Source: an uncultured Collinsella sp.
GTDB lineage: Bacteria > Actinomycetota > Coriobacteriia > Coriobacteriales > Coriobacteriaceae
NCBI GenBank assembly: GCA_934654835.1
Contig: CAKUGY010000023.1
Span: 1-20,773, forward strand
Reading direction: 5' to 3'
DNA: 20,773 nt
Shown here: one piece after another, positions 1 through 6,815 of the stretch
Numbering within the stretch: the first letter of the stretch is position 1
Layout: each line of letters starts with the position of its first letter
The notes under the pieces: model-generated
The model's input: the letters and a program-made list of their open reading frames with translations, nothing else
Databases searched by the model: none
What the model was told of the DNA's origin: nothing
Program-made: the position numbers and the translations under genes

Positions 1-566
1 AGCACGACGCGACGGGAGAGGACGACGTTGTTGCGGTTGCGGTCCATCTCGATGACGCGGGCCTCGATGCGGGTGCCCATGTAGGAGGTGAGGTCCTTGA
101 CGCGACGGAGGTCGACGAGGGAAGCGGGCAGGAAGCCACGCAGGCCGATGTCGAGGATCAGGCCGCCCTTGACAACCTCGATAACCTCGCCCTCGACGTT
201 CTCGCCGGAGTTGAACTTCTCCTCGATGCGGTTCCAAGCACGCTCGTACTCGGCACGCTTCTTGGACAGGACCAGACGACCGTCCTTGTCCTCCTTCTGG
301 AGAACCAGAGCCTCGATGGGATCACCGAGTGCAACGATGTCTGCAGGGTTAGCGTCCTTGCGGATGGACAGCTCGCGGACCGGGATAACGCCCTCGGACT
401 TGAATCCGATGTCAACGAGCACCTCGTCATGCTCGATCTTAACGACAGTGCCGTTAACGAGATCGCCCTCATCAAAGTCGGTAATCGTACCGTCGATGAG
501 GTTGTTCATCTCCTCCTCGTTGACATCGTCAAGAGAGAAAATGGACGAGTTCTGAATCTCACTCAA
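1..566 (-). CDS. rpsA: 30S ribosomal protein S1, N-terminal part (runs off the left edge)
   Basis: Only the first 188 codons are in the window; the frame is open to base 1. The product binds mRNA on the 30S subunit and helps start translation. Reading the minus strand from a TTG at 566 gives a protein opening LSEIQNSSIFSLDDVNEEEM. Two S1 (OB-fold) domains follow at about residues 35-103 and 121-187, with the typical core patterns VVKIEHDEVLVDIGFKSEG and VIEVVKGGLILDIGLRGFLP. The TTG start is chosen because AAAGGGG sits 7 nt before it; the next ATG (residue 20) would cut into the acidic lead-in common in actinobacterial S1. Promoter not resolved, although the 315-bp gap to the divergent HAD gene must hold it. 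Identity is very secure; the exact start is likely. Confidence 0.95.
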   Translation of the reverse strand, partial: MSEIQNSSIFSLDDVNEEEMNNLIDGTITDFDEGDLVNGTVVKIEHDEVLVDIGFKSEGVIPVRELSIRKDANPADIVALGDPIEALVLQKEDKDGRLVLSKKRAEYERAWNRIEEKFNSGENVEGEVIEVVKGGLILDIGLRGFLPASLVDLRRVKDLTSYMGTRIEARVIEMDRNRNNVVLSRRVV

Positions 567-881
567 AGGTGGACCCCTTTCGAACTACGGGGCCCCGATT
601 GCTAGGACCTACAGAAGGGTGCGACAAGCACACAACGTTTAGGAACACTCGGGAGCCGACAGATACTAATGTGACGCTTATGCAATCACGTTCGTATAGG
701 TTACGGGGAAATGAGTTCGATTTCAAGCGTGAACTGCGATTTTTTACTCGTGTGGAGACTTTTTCGTAATCTTATGAACTGCTGTCTCCACAACTTGACG
801 ATAAGCAGTGCGCAGGATGGCTTTGGGGTAAAGTATCCGGAACCAACGATTCTAGATCGAATTTACGAGAAAGGTGCTCGC
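567..881. other. Intergenic region between divergent rpsA and HAD genes
   Basis: No convincing gene is seen in these 315 bases. They must carry the promoters of both divergent genes, but I could not fix either one. A weak plus-strand candidate is TTTACT (744-749) and TAATCT (768-773) with an 18-bp spacer. A 9-bp inverted repeat, TGTGGAGAC (751-759) and GTCTCCACA (784-792), lies in the same stretch and could be an operator or a small RNA hairpin. Confidence 0.5.
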
Positions 882-1640
882 GTGCTCAAAGCTGTCGTTT
901 TCGATATGGACGAAACGCTTCTTAGCATCAACCTCAATGCGTTTATCCTTCGCTATTTTAAGGATGTCTCGTCGATGCTCGCGGATATCGGCCGTCGCAG
1001 CCGTGGCGGCACGATGGCACGCCTCGGCACCATTTTGGTCGACCTCAACGCCAATCGCCGCAGCGGCACGGACAATCGCACCAACCTTGCGTTTTACCAG
1101 GAAGAGGTCGAGCGCAGGTGCGGCATTTGCCTCTCGGACCCCCTCATCTACGAGGCGTTTACCTACTACGAGCGCGAGGTTCTGCCGTTCAAAAACGACG
1201 ACATGATCAACGCGAAGGCCATGCCCGGCGCGCACGCCGCGCTGCAGGCCGTGCAGGACGCGGGCTTGCGCTGCGCACTCTTTACCAATCCCAGCTTTCC
1301 CCAGGGTGCCATCGAGTGCCGCATAGGCTGGGGAGAACTGACCGATGCACCCTTTGAGCTCGTGACGCACATGGGAAACGCCACCCGCTGCAAGCCCGAT
1401 GCCACATATTACCTGGAGCAGTTGCAGGTGATGGGGCTCGAACCGCAGGAGGTCCTCATGGTGGGCAACGACCCCAAGCGCGACTTCCCCAGCCCAGACT
1501 GCGGCATTCAAACCGCCTACGTGGGCCAGGGAAAGCCGAGCCGAGCCACCTGGCGCGGAACCATGGAAGACTTCGCCCACAACTTCAACGCCGTAGTAGA
1601 AGCCTTCTACGAACATCAAGTGGCCGACGAGCTGTCGTAG
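882..1640 (+). CDS. HAD-family hydrolase (phosphatase-like)
   Basis: A 252-residue haloacid-dehalogenase superfamily protein, probably a soluble phosphatase of unknown substrate. All four HAD motifs are visible: motif I DMDET (nucleophile Asp8, acid/base Asp10), motif II Thr135 in LFTNPS, motif III Lys171 in CKPD, and motif IV GNDPKRD with Asp197 and Asp201. The insertion between motif I and motif II is about 120 residues, which fits a helical C1-type cap. The start is GTG at 882, with AAAGG 7 nt upstream and motif I starting only seven residues in. An in-frame ATG at 711 would add 57 residues with no family character, so I rejected it. The gene stands alone, divergent from rpsA and convergent with the cysteine desulfidase gene. 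Confidence 0.85.
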   Translation: MLKAVVFDMDETLLSINLNAFILRYFKDVSSMLADIGRRSRGGTMARLGTILVDLNANRRSGTDNRTNLAFYQEEVERRCGICLSDPLIYEAFTYYEREVLPFKNDDMINAKAMPGAHAALQAVQDAGLRCALFTNPSFPQGAIECRIGWGELTDAPFELVTHMGNATRCKPDATYYLEQLQVMGLEPQEVLMVGNDPKRDFPSPDCGIQTAYVGQGKPSRATWRGTMEDFAHNFNAVVEAFYEHQVADELS

Positions 1641-1694
1641 GGCCACCTTCTCGCCCGAGCAAAACAACGTCATAAGTTGAGCATAAGTCAGCGA

Positions 1695-1792
1695 AAACGC
1701 CCCTAAGTGAGCAAGGTGCCTTGAAAGAGGAGGGCATTGACCTTTTGGTCATGCCCGACGATTGAAAGGCAGATTGCCGCTTAGGGGCGTTT
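1695..1792. repeat. 98-nt nested imperfect palindrome between convergent genes
   Basis: The outer arms AAACGCCCCTAAG (1695-1707) and CTTAGGGGCGTTT (1780-1792) match over 13 bp. Inside, GCAA (1711-1714) pairs with TTGC (1774-1777), TGCCTT (1717-1722) with AAGGCA (1766-1771), and GGGCATTGACC (1732-1742) with GGTCATGCCC (1747-1756) around a TTTT loop, with one bulged T. The result is one long rod-like hairpin. It lies between the convergent HAD and desulfidase genes, so it may stop transcription in both directions, but no good U-run follows. It could equally be a small non-autonomous repeat or a structured RNA. Confidence 0.7.
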
Positions 1793-1805
1793 GCAGCGTC
1801 GACCC

Positions 1806-1833
1806 GTTACGCGGGTTGGTAAACCCGCGTAAC
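1806..1833 (-). terminator. Hairpin at the stop codon of the cysteine desulfidase gene
   Basis: A perfect 12-bp inverted repeat, GTTACGCGGGTT (1806-1817) and AACCCGCGTAAC (1822-1833), with a 4-nt loop. It begins on the last base of the TAG stop codon of the minus-strand gene. No U-tract follows, so it is a weak intrinsic terminator, perhaps acting together with the larger palindrome beyond it. Confidence 0.5.
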
Positions 1834-3152
1834 TAGCAAACCTGCGTTTTGCCAATCATGATGTTGAGAATTTCGACGTCGGTGTCCTTCATGCCCACGC
1901 GGCCCACGTATCCCATGCTGGCAATCGTCTGCTCGACGGTATCCTGAATCAGGCCCTCGCCGGCGCGGAAACCACGACCTTGCATAGCCATATCGTGACC
2001 CAGAATCGCCGCATCGACGGCAGCGGAAATCTTGGCGGCGCAGCTCGCCTTGGCGCCATCGCACACGATGCCGCCCACGTTACCGAGTGTGTTGGAGACC
2101 GTCGCGCCAATCTGCTCGCGCGTGCCTCCGCACAACCACGTAATGGCAGCGCCGGCGCCGCACGCAGCACAAATAGCACCACAAAACGCCGAAAGCGCGC
2201 CAATATAACTCTTAATATGCACGGCAATCAGATCGGACAGCATCACGGCGCGCACCAGACGCTCATGGTCGCAGCGCAGGTACTCGGCATACTCCATAAC
2301 AGGCAGCGCACAGGTGATGCCCTGGTTGCCCGATCCGCACACGATAGCGACCGGCAGCGCACAACCATTCATGCGCGCGTCGGAACCGGCGGCAGCACGG
2401 GCGCGGGCACGACAGGCCACATCATCGGCGCGGGCGCCCAGCAGCGTGCGACCAACCTCGGCACCCCAAGCGTGTGCCAGACCCTCGGCACTAATGGCGC
2501 CATTTAGCTCAATCTGGCGTTCAACTGCCGCGCGAGCGCCCTCAATATCGCCGTCCTCGATAAAGTCGATGATGGACTCGATCGACATGGGTGTGTCGGC
2601 GTTATCGGCCTCTCGCTCGGCCACCACGCGCTCGGCACAGGCGGCGCACTCCCCCGCCGACTTGCCGCACACCGGAATGCCGTCGAGCGTATGACAGGTA
2701 ACATTGGTGTGGTGATCGGTAATCTCGACAACCGCGGTATGACCGCCGGCCATGGCCGTCACCTTGATATACAGGTTGGGCACACCCTCGACAAGCGACA
2801 CATCGCAGTAGCCGGCATCGGCGAGCAGCTCGGTCACGCGGACACGGTTCGCGTCATTGACGCTCTCGAGCACTTCGAGCGCACTCTTGGCGTCACCACC
2901 CACAGCGCCCAGCACCGCCGCTGCCTCAATGCCGTGCATACCGCCCGAGTTGGGCACGGTCACGCTCTTGACGTTCTTGATGATATTGCCCGAACAGGCA
3001 ACGTCCATATGCTCCGGCTCGCAGCCGAGCGTCTGGCTCGCAAGCGCCGCCGCGTAAGCAACGGCAATAGGCTCAGTGCAGCCAAGCGCGCAAACAAGCT
3101 CGCGGTTCAAAACGTCACAGAACGCAGCATCGCGAATGGAATCGGTGGGCAT
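1833..3152 (-). CDS. L-cysteine desulfidase family protein (CyuA/YhaM, UPF0597)
   Basis: A 439-residue protein of the serine-dehydratase-alpha-like family that includes E. coli CyuA (YhaM) and archaeal L-cysteine desulfidase. Characterised members hold an oxygen-sensitive [4Fe-4S] cluster and break L-cysteine down to pyruvate, ammonia and sulfide. Seen here: GCTEPIA near the N-terminus (Cys25), SGNIIKN at about 54-60, CGSGNQG at about 275, and CDGAKASC at 364-371, the cysteines expected to ligate or sit near the cluster. Start ATG 3152 has AGGAGG 5 nt upstream; an in-frame ATG at 3173 lies before that ribosome site and is rejected. The gene is monocistronic, with a hairpin at its stop. Family membership is firm; cysteine as the substrate is inferred from the family, and some members may use other substrates. 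Confidence 0.85.
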   Translation of the reverse strand: MPTDSIRDAAFCDVLNRELVCALGCTEPIAVAYAAALASQTLGCEPEHMDVACSGNIIKNVKSVTVPNSGGMHGIEAAAVLGAVGGDAKSALEVLESVNDANRVRVTELLADAGYCDVSLVEGVPNLYIKVTAMAGGHTAVVEITDHHTNVTCHTLDGIPVCGKSAGECAACAERVVAEREADNADTPMSIESIIDFIEDGDIEGARAAVERQIELNGAISAEGLAHAWGAEVGRTLLGARADDVACRARARAAAGSDARMNGCALPVAIVCGSGNQGITCALPVMEYAEYLRCDHERLVRAVMLSDLIAVHIKSYIGALSAFCGAICAACGAGAAITWLCGGTREQIGATVSNTLGNVGGIVCDGAKASCAAKISAAVDAAILGHDMAMQGRGFRAGEGLIQDTVEQTIASMGYVGRVGMKDTDVEILNIMIGKTQVC

Positions 3153-3187
3153 TGGTGCCTCCTGTATACACAACGTCTTATTTCTTA

Positions 3188-3217
3188 TATATAGTCAACT
3201 TCTTTATTTGATACCAA
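3188..3217 (-). promoter_or_regulatory. Possible promoter of the cysteine desulfidase gene
   Basis: On the minus strand TTGGTA (3212-3217) and TATATA (3188-3193) are separated by 18 bp, about 35 bp before the start codon, in a strongly AT-rich stretch. The -10 could shift by a few bases because the run is TATATATAAG. Confidence 0.35.
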
Positions 3218-3421
3218 GGGCCCAAAAACCGCAACCCGGGTTCCGGCAGACGGTTGCGAGCGTCAAACTGACGGCAGATTTCGTGATGAACTGGTGTACT
3301 TACTTGATAAAGCGTTTGACCAAAAAACGGTCGAGCGTTTAGGCAAAAGTCGCGCTATCATGCAGTCGAACGCGGTAAAACCTTTAGCATTTGCGCCGCA
3401 CGGACCAGAGAGGAACCATCC

Positions 3422-3889
3422 ATGAAGATCGGTATCGGTAACGACCACGCCGCCGTCGAGCTCAAGAACATCATCTCCGAGCACCTGAAGGAGCGCGGCT
3501 GCGAGGTCGTGAACTTTGGCACCGACACCTCCGAGAGCTTCGACTACCCCATCGCCGGCTACAAGGTGGGCAAGGCAGTTGCCAACGGTGACGTCGACCT
3601 GGGCATCCTGATCTGCGGTACCGGCGTCGGCATCAGCTTGGCCGCCAACAAGGTCGAGGGCGTGCGCGCCGTCGTGTGCTCCGAGCCCTTCAGCGCCAAG
3701 CTTTCCCGCATGCACAACAACACCAATGTGCTTGCCTTTGGTGCCCGCGTCGTGGGCTCCGAGCTCGCCAAGATGATCGTCGACGAGTGGCTCGACGCCG
3801 AGTTTGAGGGAGGCCGTCACGAGCGTCGCGTCAACCTCCTCAACGAGATCGACCAGACTCGCGGCCTTAAGGTCGTCGACGAGGCTTAA
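3422..3889 (+). CDS. rpiB: Ribose-5-phosphate isomerase B
   Basis: Interconverts ribose 5-phosphate and ribulose 5-phosphate in the non-oxidative pentose phosphate pathway, in the cytosol. The 155-residue length fits the RpiB/LacAB family. Visible hallmarks are the N-terminal GNDHA with His9, DYP at 41-43, the active-site loop ICGTGVGIS with Cys65 as probable catalytic base, AANK, HNNTNVLAFGAR (His98), and FEGGRHERR at about 128-136 for phosphate binding. The start ATG has AGAGAGGA about 8 nt upstream. A TATCAT box at 3356-3361 could be its -10, but no good -35 is visible. It stands alone and is followed by a strong hairpin. Sugar specificity (ribose versus allose or galactose) cannot be told from sequence alone, but RpiB is by far the likeliest. 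Confidence 0.93.
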   Translation: MKIGIGNDHAAVELKNIISEHLKERGCEVVNFGTDTSESFDYPIAGYKVGKAVANGDVDLGILICGTGVGISLAANKVEGVRAVVCSEPFSAKLSRMHNNTNVLAFGARVVGSELAKMIVDEWLDAEFEGGRHERRVNLLNEIDQTRGLKVVDEA

Positions 3890-3916
3890 AGCCTAACAAC
3901 GCCACAAGCTAACAGC

Positions 3917-3955
3917 AGAGGGCCCGCCCGGAACGCACATCCGGGCGGGCCCTCT
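3917..3955 (+). terminator. GC-rich terminator after rpiB
   Basis: A 16-bp perfect stem, AGAGGGCCCGCCCGGA (3917-3932) against its complement (3940-3955), with a 7-nt loop, followed by the moderately U-rich TTAGTAGATATTTAG. Confidence 0.8.
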
Positions 3956-3994
3956 TAGTAGATATTTAGTACATGCCCAGAAATCTACCGACAT

Positions 3995-4029
3995 AAAAAG
4001 GGCGCCGCGGATGGAGTTCCGCGGCGCCC
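3995..4029 (-). terminator. Intrinsic terminator of ndk
   Basis: On the minus strand GGGCGCCGCGGA and TCCGCGGCGCCC form a perfect 12-bp stem (4018-4029 with 4000-4011), 6-nt loop, directly followed by TTTTT (3995-3999). It lies about 38 bp after the ndk stop: a textbook rho-independent terminator. Confidence 0.9.
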
Positions 4030-4067
4030 AAGCCACACGCTAACAGCTTTAAGGAGTCAAAGCTGGT

Positions 4068-4472
4068 TTAGCCAAAGAAGCGCTTGATCTCGATCTCGGC
4101 GTTCTCCAGGCAGTCGGAGCCGTGGATCACGTTGGCGTTGACATCGACGGCAAAGTCGCCGCGGATGGTGCCAGGAGCGGCGTCAAGCGGATTGGTAGCG
4201 CCCATGAGGGTGCGCATCTTAGCAACAGCGGAAAGACCGGAAACGACCATCTTGACGACCGGACCGCTCGTCATAAAGTCGCACAGGCCGCCAAAGAAGG
4301 GCTTGTCGTTGAGGTGGGCGTAGTGCTCCTCGACGGTGGTGCGCTCAAGCGTGGTCATCTCCATGCGCTCGATAACAAGGCCGCTGCGCTCAATACGGGC
4401 AACGATCTCGCCGATCTTGCGATCGCGCACGGCGTCGGGCTTAATCATGATGAAGGTCTTCTCGATAGCCAT
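4068..4472 (-). CDS. ndk: Nucleoside diphosphate kinase
   Basis: Transfers the gamma phosphate from ATP to other nucleoside diphosphates, keeping (d)NTP pools balanced. The 134 residues match the normal bacterial Ndk length. Motifs seen: EKTFIMIKPDAV at 4-15, the Kpn-loop region GATNPLDAAPGTIRGDFA at 91-108, and the catalytic NVIHGSD with phospho-accepting His117. The start at ATG 4472 is set by GAAAGG 7 nt upstream and by family alignment; an in-frame ATG at 4514 precedes that site and is rejected. The gene is monocistronic, with a clear promoter upstream and an intrinsic terminator downstream. Two direct repeats just behind the promoter may bear on its control. Confidence 0.96.
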   Translation of the reverse strand: MAIEKTFIMIKPDAVRDRKIGEIVARIERSGLVIERMEMTTLERTTVEEHYAHLNDKPFFGGLCDFMTSGPVVKMVVSGLSAVAKMRTLMGATNPLDAAPGTIRGDFAVDVNANVIHGSDCLENAEIEIKRFFG

Positions 4473-4535
4473 AAGGTAGCCTTTCAAGTTGGTTCGCGCG
4501 TGCCCAAGTCCCATTCCGGCACCCGCCTGGACTGC

Positions 4536-4564
4536 ATCGTAACAGAGTTTTAGCTGCAGTTAAA
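4536..4564 (-). promoter_or_regulatory. Promoter of ndk
   Basis: On the minus strand TTTAAC (4559-4564) and TACGAT (4536-4541) are separated by exactly 17 bp, about 64 bp before the ndk start. Each box matches the sigma-70 consensus at four of six positions. Confidence 0.55.
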
Positions 4565-4777
4565 CAAAAAGCTGTTTATTGAAGCGCTGTAATTTATTGA
4601 AGCGTTCCATATGTGTCACTTCTGTTTCGAAGCCCGACTAGAGTACCATCCACCCCGCCATCAACCGCATCGAACCGAGCAGACGGTCGGTTGCCGCCCG
4701 TGAACGTACCCCCTTCACAAGCTGCCCAAAGGTCCTACAGAAGTTCTCGACAAGCCCCTCCCCCGTGGCAACAAAAT
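4565..4777. other. Gene-free region between ndk promoter and argH terminator, with an 18-bp-period direct repeat
   Basis: No supported gene is seen here. TTTATTGAAGCG occurs twice, at 4575-4586 and 4593-4604, a period of 18 bp, immediately behind the ndk -35 box. This is a plausible binding site for a regulator. The rest of the stretch is not explained. Confidence 0.45.
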
Positions 4778-4805
4778 ACGGACGCCCGCATCAGCAGGCG
4801 CCCGT
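4774..4805 (-). terminator. Intrinsic terminator of argH
   Basis: On the minus strand ACGGGCGCCTGC (4805-4794) pairs with GCGGGCGTCCGT (4789-4778) over 12 bp including two G-U pairs, with a TGAT loop, followed by ATTTTGTT. It sits about 53 bp past the argH stop. Confidence 0.75.
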
Positions 4806-4857
4806 AAAAGCAAAAACGATTTATCAATAAATGACTGAAACAGCTTCAGACAGGACC

Positions 4858-6288
4858 TTAATTTGCCCCATGACCCATCTCGATGACCTTGGTCAGCAAA
4901 CCAAACGTGACCTCATCGGCCGAAAGCTGCGCCTCGGCACGCTCCAGCTGCACGGCGACGGCGGCAGGCGCGGTACCGCCCTCAGTCGTGCGCGCGGCGA
5001 CAATCGACGGGATGTCAAGCGCCTCGGTAATATCGTGCTCAAAGAGCGGACTTGCCTCCTGGAACACCTCAAACGGCAGGTCCTCAAGATTGCAGTCACG
5101 CTTCTCGCATATCAGGACCAGGTGGCCCACCACGGCGTGCGCCTCGCGGAACGGCAGGCCGCGCCTAGCCAAGTAGTCGGCAACGTCGGTAGCGGCCAGG
5201 TGGCCCACGCCGCACTCGCGGGCCATGGCGTCCTCGTTGACGGTCCAGGTCGAGATCATGCCGGCCATAACGGACAGGCACTGCATGAGCGTATGGGCGG
5301 TATCGAGCGCGCCCTCCTTGTCCTCCTGCAGGTCCTTGTTATAGGCCAGCGGCAGGCCCTTCATGGTCACCAGCAGTTGCACCAGGTTGCCGTACACGCG
5401 ACCGCTCTTGCCACGGATAAGTTCGGCGAAGTCGGGGTTCTTCTTCTGCGGCATGATGGAAGAGCCGGTGGAGTACGAGTCGGACAGCGTGATGAAACCG
5501 AACTCGGAGCTCGACCACAGCACGATCTCCTCGGAGAGGCGCGACAGGTGCATGGCCATAACGGAGCCGGCATAGTGCAGGTCGAGCAGGAAGTCACGGT
5601 CGGATACAGCATCGAGCGAGTTGGGAATCACGCCCGCAAAGCCAAGCTCGGCAGCCGTCATCTGACGATCGAGCGGATAGCTTGTACCAGCAAGCGCGGC
5701 GGCACCCAACGGGCAGTTGTCGGCAGCATCAAAGGCAGCCTTCAGGCGCGTAAAGTCGCGCGCGAACATCCAGGAATACGCCAGCAGGTGGTGCGAGAGC
5801 AGCACAGGTTGAGCATGCTGCATATGTGTATAACCCGGCAAAATCACCTTGTCATACTTCTTGGCCGCATCCACCAGCACGTGACGCAGCTGCAGATTGG
5901 CTTCCATAAGTTCCTTGGCAAGCGCCTTGACGCCCAGACGTGTATCGGTCGCCACCTGATCGTTGCGCGAACGGCCGGTGTGCAGGCGCTTGCCCGCCTC
6001 GCCAATACGGCGCGTCAGCTCACTCTCAATTGACATGTGGATGTCCTCGTCGTTGATATCGAAGGTGAAGTTACCGGCATCGATGTCTTGCTCGATTCCG
6101 GTCAAGCCCTCGGCAATCGCCTGCTCATCCTCGGCGCTGATGATGCCCTGGGCGGTCAGCATCTTGGCATGTGCCTTAGAGCCGGCGATATCCTGCTTAT
6201 AGAGATGCTTGTCGACCGGCAGCGACGCACCAAACTCCTGCGTGACCTCGGCCACGCCCGCCTCAAAACGACCACCCCAAAGAGCCAT
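4858..6288 (-). CDS. argH: Argininosuccinate lyase
   Basis: Cleaves argininosuccinate to arginine and fumarate, the last step of arginine synthesis; cytosolic homotetramer of the aspartase/fumarase superfamily. The 476-residue length is normal. Visible: N-terminal MALWGGRF, TGRSRNDQVATD at 104-115, the catalytic-His region THMQHAQP (His159), and the flexible signature loop GSSIMPQKKNP at 275-285 with its catalytic serine. The start at ATG 6288 matches the family's usual MxLWGGRF opening, with AAAGGGG 8 nt upstream. The bases just before the start form a small palindrome, GGGACGGTCCC, that overlaps the ribosome site. It lies downstream of argG on the same strand, separated by a hairpin and a small ORF, so it may be co-transcribed by read-through or have its own promoter. 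Confidence 0.97.
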   Translation of the reverse strand: MALWGGRFEAGVAEVTQEFGASLPVDKHLYKQDIAGSKAHAKMLTAQGIISAEDEQAIAEGLTGIEQDIDAGNFTFDINDEDIHMSIESELTRRIGEAGKRLHTGRSRNDQVATDTRLGVKALAKELMEANLQLRHVLVDAAKKYDKVILPGYTHMQHAQPVLLSHHLLAYSWMFARDFTRLKAAFDAADNCPLGAAALAGTSYPLDRQMTAAELGFAGVIPNSLDAVSDRDFLLDLHYAGSVMAMHLSRLSEEIVLWSSSEFGFITLSDSYSTGSSIMPQKKNPDFAELIRGKSGRVYGNLVQLLVTMKGLPLAYNKDLQEDKEGALDTAHTLMQCLSVMAGMISTWTVNEDAMARECGVGHLAATDVADYLARRGLPFREAHAVVGHLVLICEKRDCNLEDLPFEVFQEASPLFEHDITEALDIPSIVAARTTEGGTAPAAVAVQLERAEAQLSADEVTFGLLTKVIEMGHGAN

Positions 6289-6305
6289 GGGACCGTCCCC
6301 TTTCA

Positions 6306-6344
6306 TCAATTACCAAAACATCGGCGCACAAAGCGTTGCGCCAT
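6306..6344 (-). CDS. Possible 12-codon Arg-containing leader peptide upstream of argH
   Basis: Directly before argH the minus strand has a frame reading MAQRFVRRCFGN and a TGA stop that ends 17 nt before the argH start. Three of twelve residues are Arg, including a CGC-CGA pair. Within it GGCGCA and TGCGCC can form a 6-bp hairpin. There is no good ribosome site before its ATG (only TTTAGCGGC), and no terminator U-run, so this may be chance. It is listed because the argG leader nearby has a much clearer version of the same idea. Confidence 0.2.
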   Translation of the reverse strand: MAQRFVRRCFGN

Positions 6345-6408
6345 GCCGCTAAAGCGATTTATCAACTGTTAGTTTTGCACATCCCCCGCCACGCGCGGGG
6401 CTGACAAG

Positions 6409-6579
6409 CTAAATAGCAAAGAAGTGACGGGTCAGGCACTTGGCGCCCATCGACTCCCTCCTGAGGTTACCCTGCGAACCGTCAATCCAAGCCTTCAGGC
6501 TCATGGGAACTTCCTCGACCTTGGTGGTATCGAGCTCGGGGGCAAGGGCGAGCAGAGCATGGGCAAGAGCGTTCAGCAT
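6409..6579 (-). CDS. Small hypothetical protein (56 aa) between argG and argH
   Basis: Not recognised. A minus-strand frame of 56 codons starts at ATG 6579 with AGGAG 8 nt upstream and ends with TAG at 6409. It opens MLNALAHALLALAPELDTTK, a possible amphipathic helix, and ends KCLTRHFFAI. No membrane segment or known domain is visible. Oddly, an internal AGGAGG lies 6 nt before Met44, so a 13-residue peptide could also be made from the same mRNA. Those bases also encode two consecutive AGG Arg codons. It sits between the argG terminator hairpin and argH. It could be a real small protein, a leader, or a decayed gene. Confidence 0.5.
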   Translation of the reverse strand: MLNALAHALLALAPELDTTKVEEVPMSLKAWIDGSQGNLRRESMGAKCLTRHFFAI

Positions 6580-6630
6580 AATGGGAACTCCTAGATATAT
6601 ACGGGCGCAAGGCCTTCAAATTGATAGCAA

Positions 6631-6660
6631 GAGCCCCGCCGGACAACCCCGGCGGGGCTC
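6631..6660 (-). terminator. Hairpin downstream of argG
   Basis: A perfect 12-bp stem, GAGCCCCGCCGG (6631-6642) and CCGGCGGGGCTC (6649-6660), loop of 6. On the minus strand it is followed by TTGCTATC, a weak U-tract. It lies about 156 bp past the argG stop, so it could separate argG from the small ORF and argH, or be only partly effective. Confidence 0.55.
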
Positions 6661-6815
6661 GGACTCAGCCGCAGGTGCGGCGTCATATATGCGGGCGGAA
6701 CGTAGGGGCCACCGATGTTAAGAAGTGTCAGCAAGCATAACGAAAGGTAGGGACCCCATGCGCCCGTTATGTATCACGCGGATGGGCCGCGCGGATACCA
6801 AGGGAAGGAAAAGCC

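Noticed and set aside
852..1673. 273-codon minus-strand frame
   Set aside because: Antisense to the HAD hydrolase, which has all four catalytic motifs.
4613..4807. 64-codon plus frame between ndk and argH
   Set aside because: Ser/Pro/Arg-rich shadow composition, no ribosome site, and it runs into the argH terminator.
4831..6033. Long plus-strand frame (400 codons)
   Set aside because: Antisense to argH; it lacks a ribosome site and has the His/Gly/Gln-rich composition typical of a GC-rich shadow frame.
6283..6305. GGGACGGTCCC at the argH start as another REP-type element
   Set aside because: Only an 11-bp palindrome, with no longer stem around it; too short to link with the 41-bp repeats.
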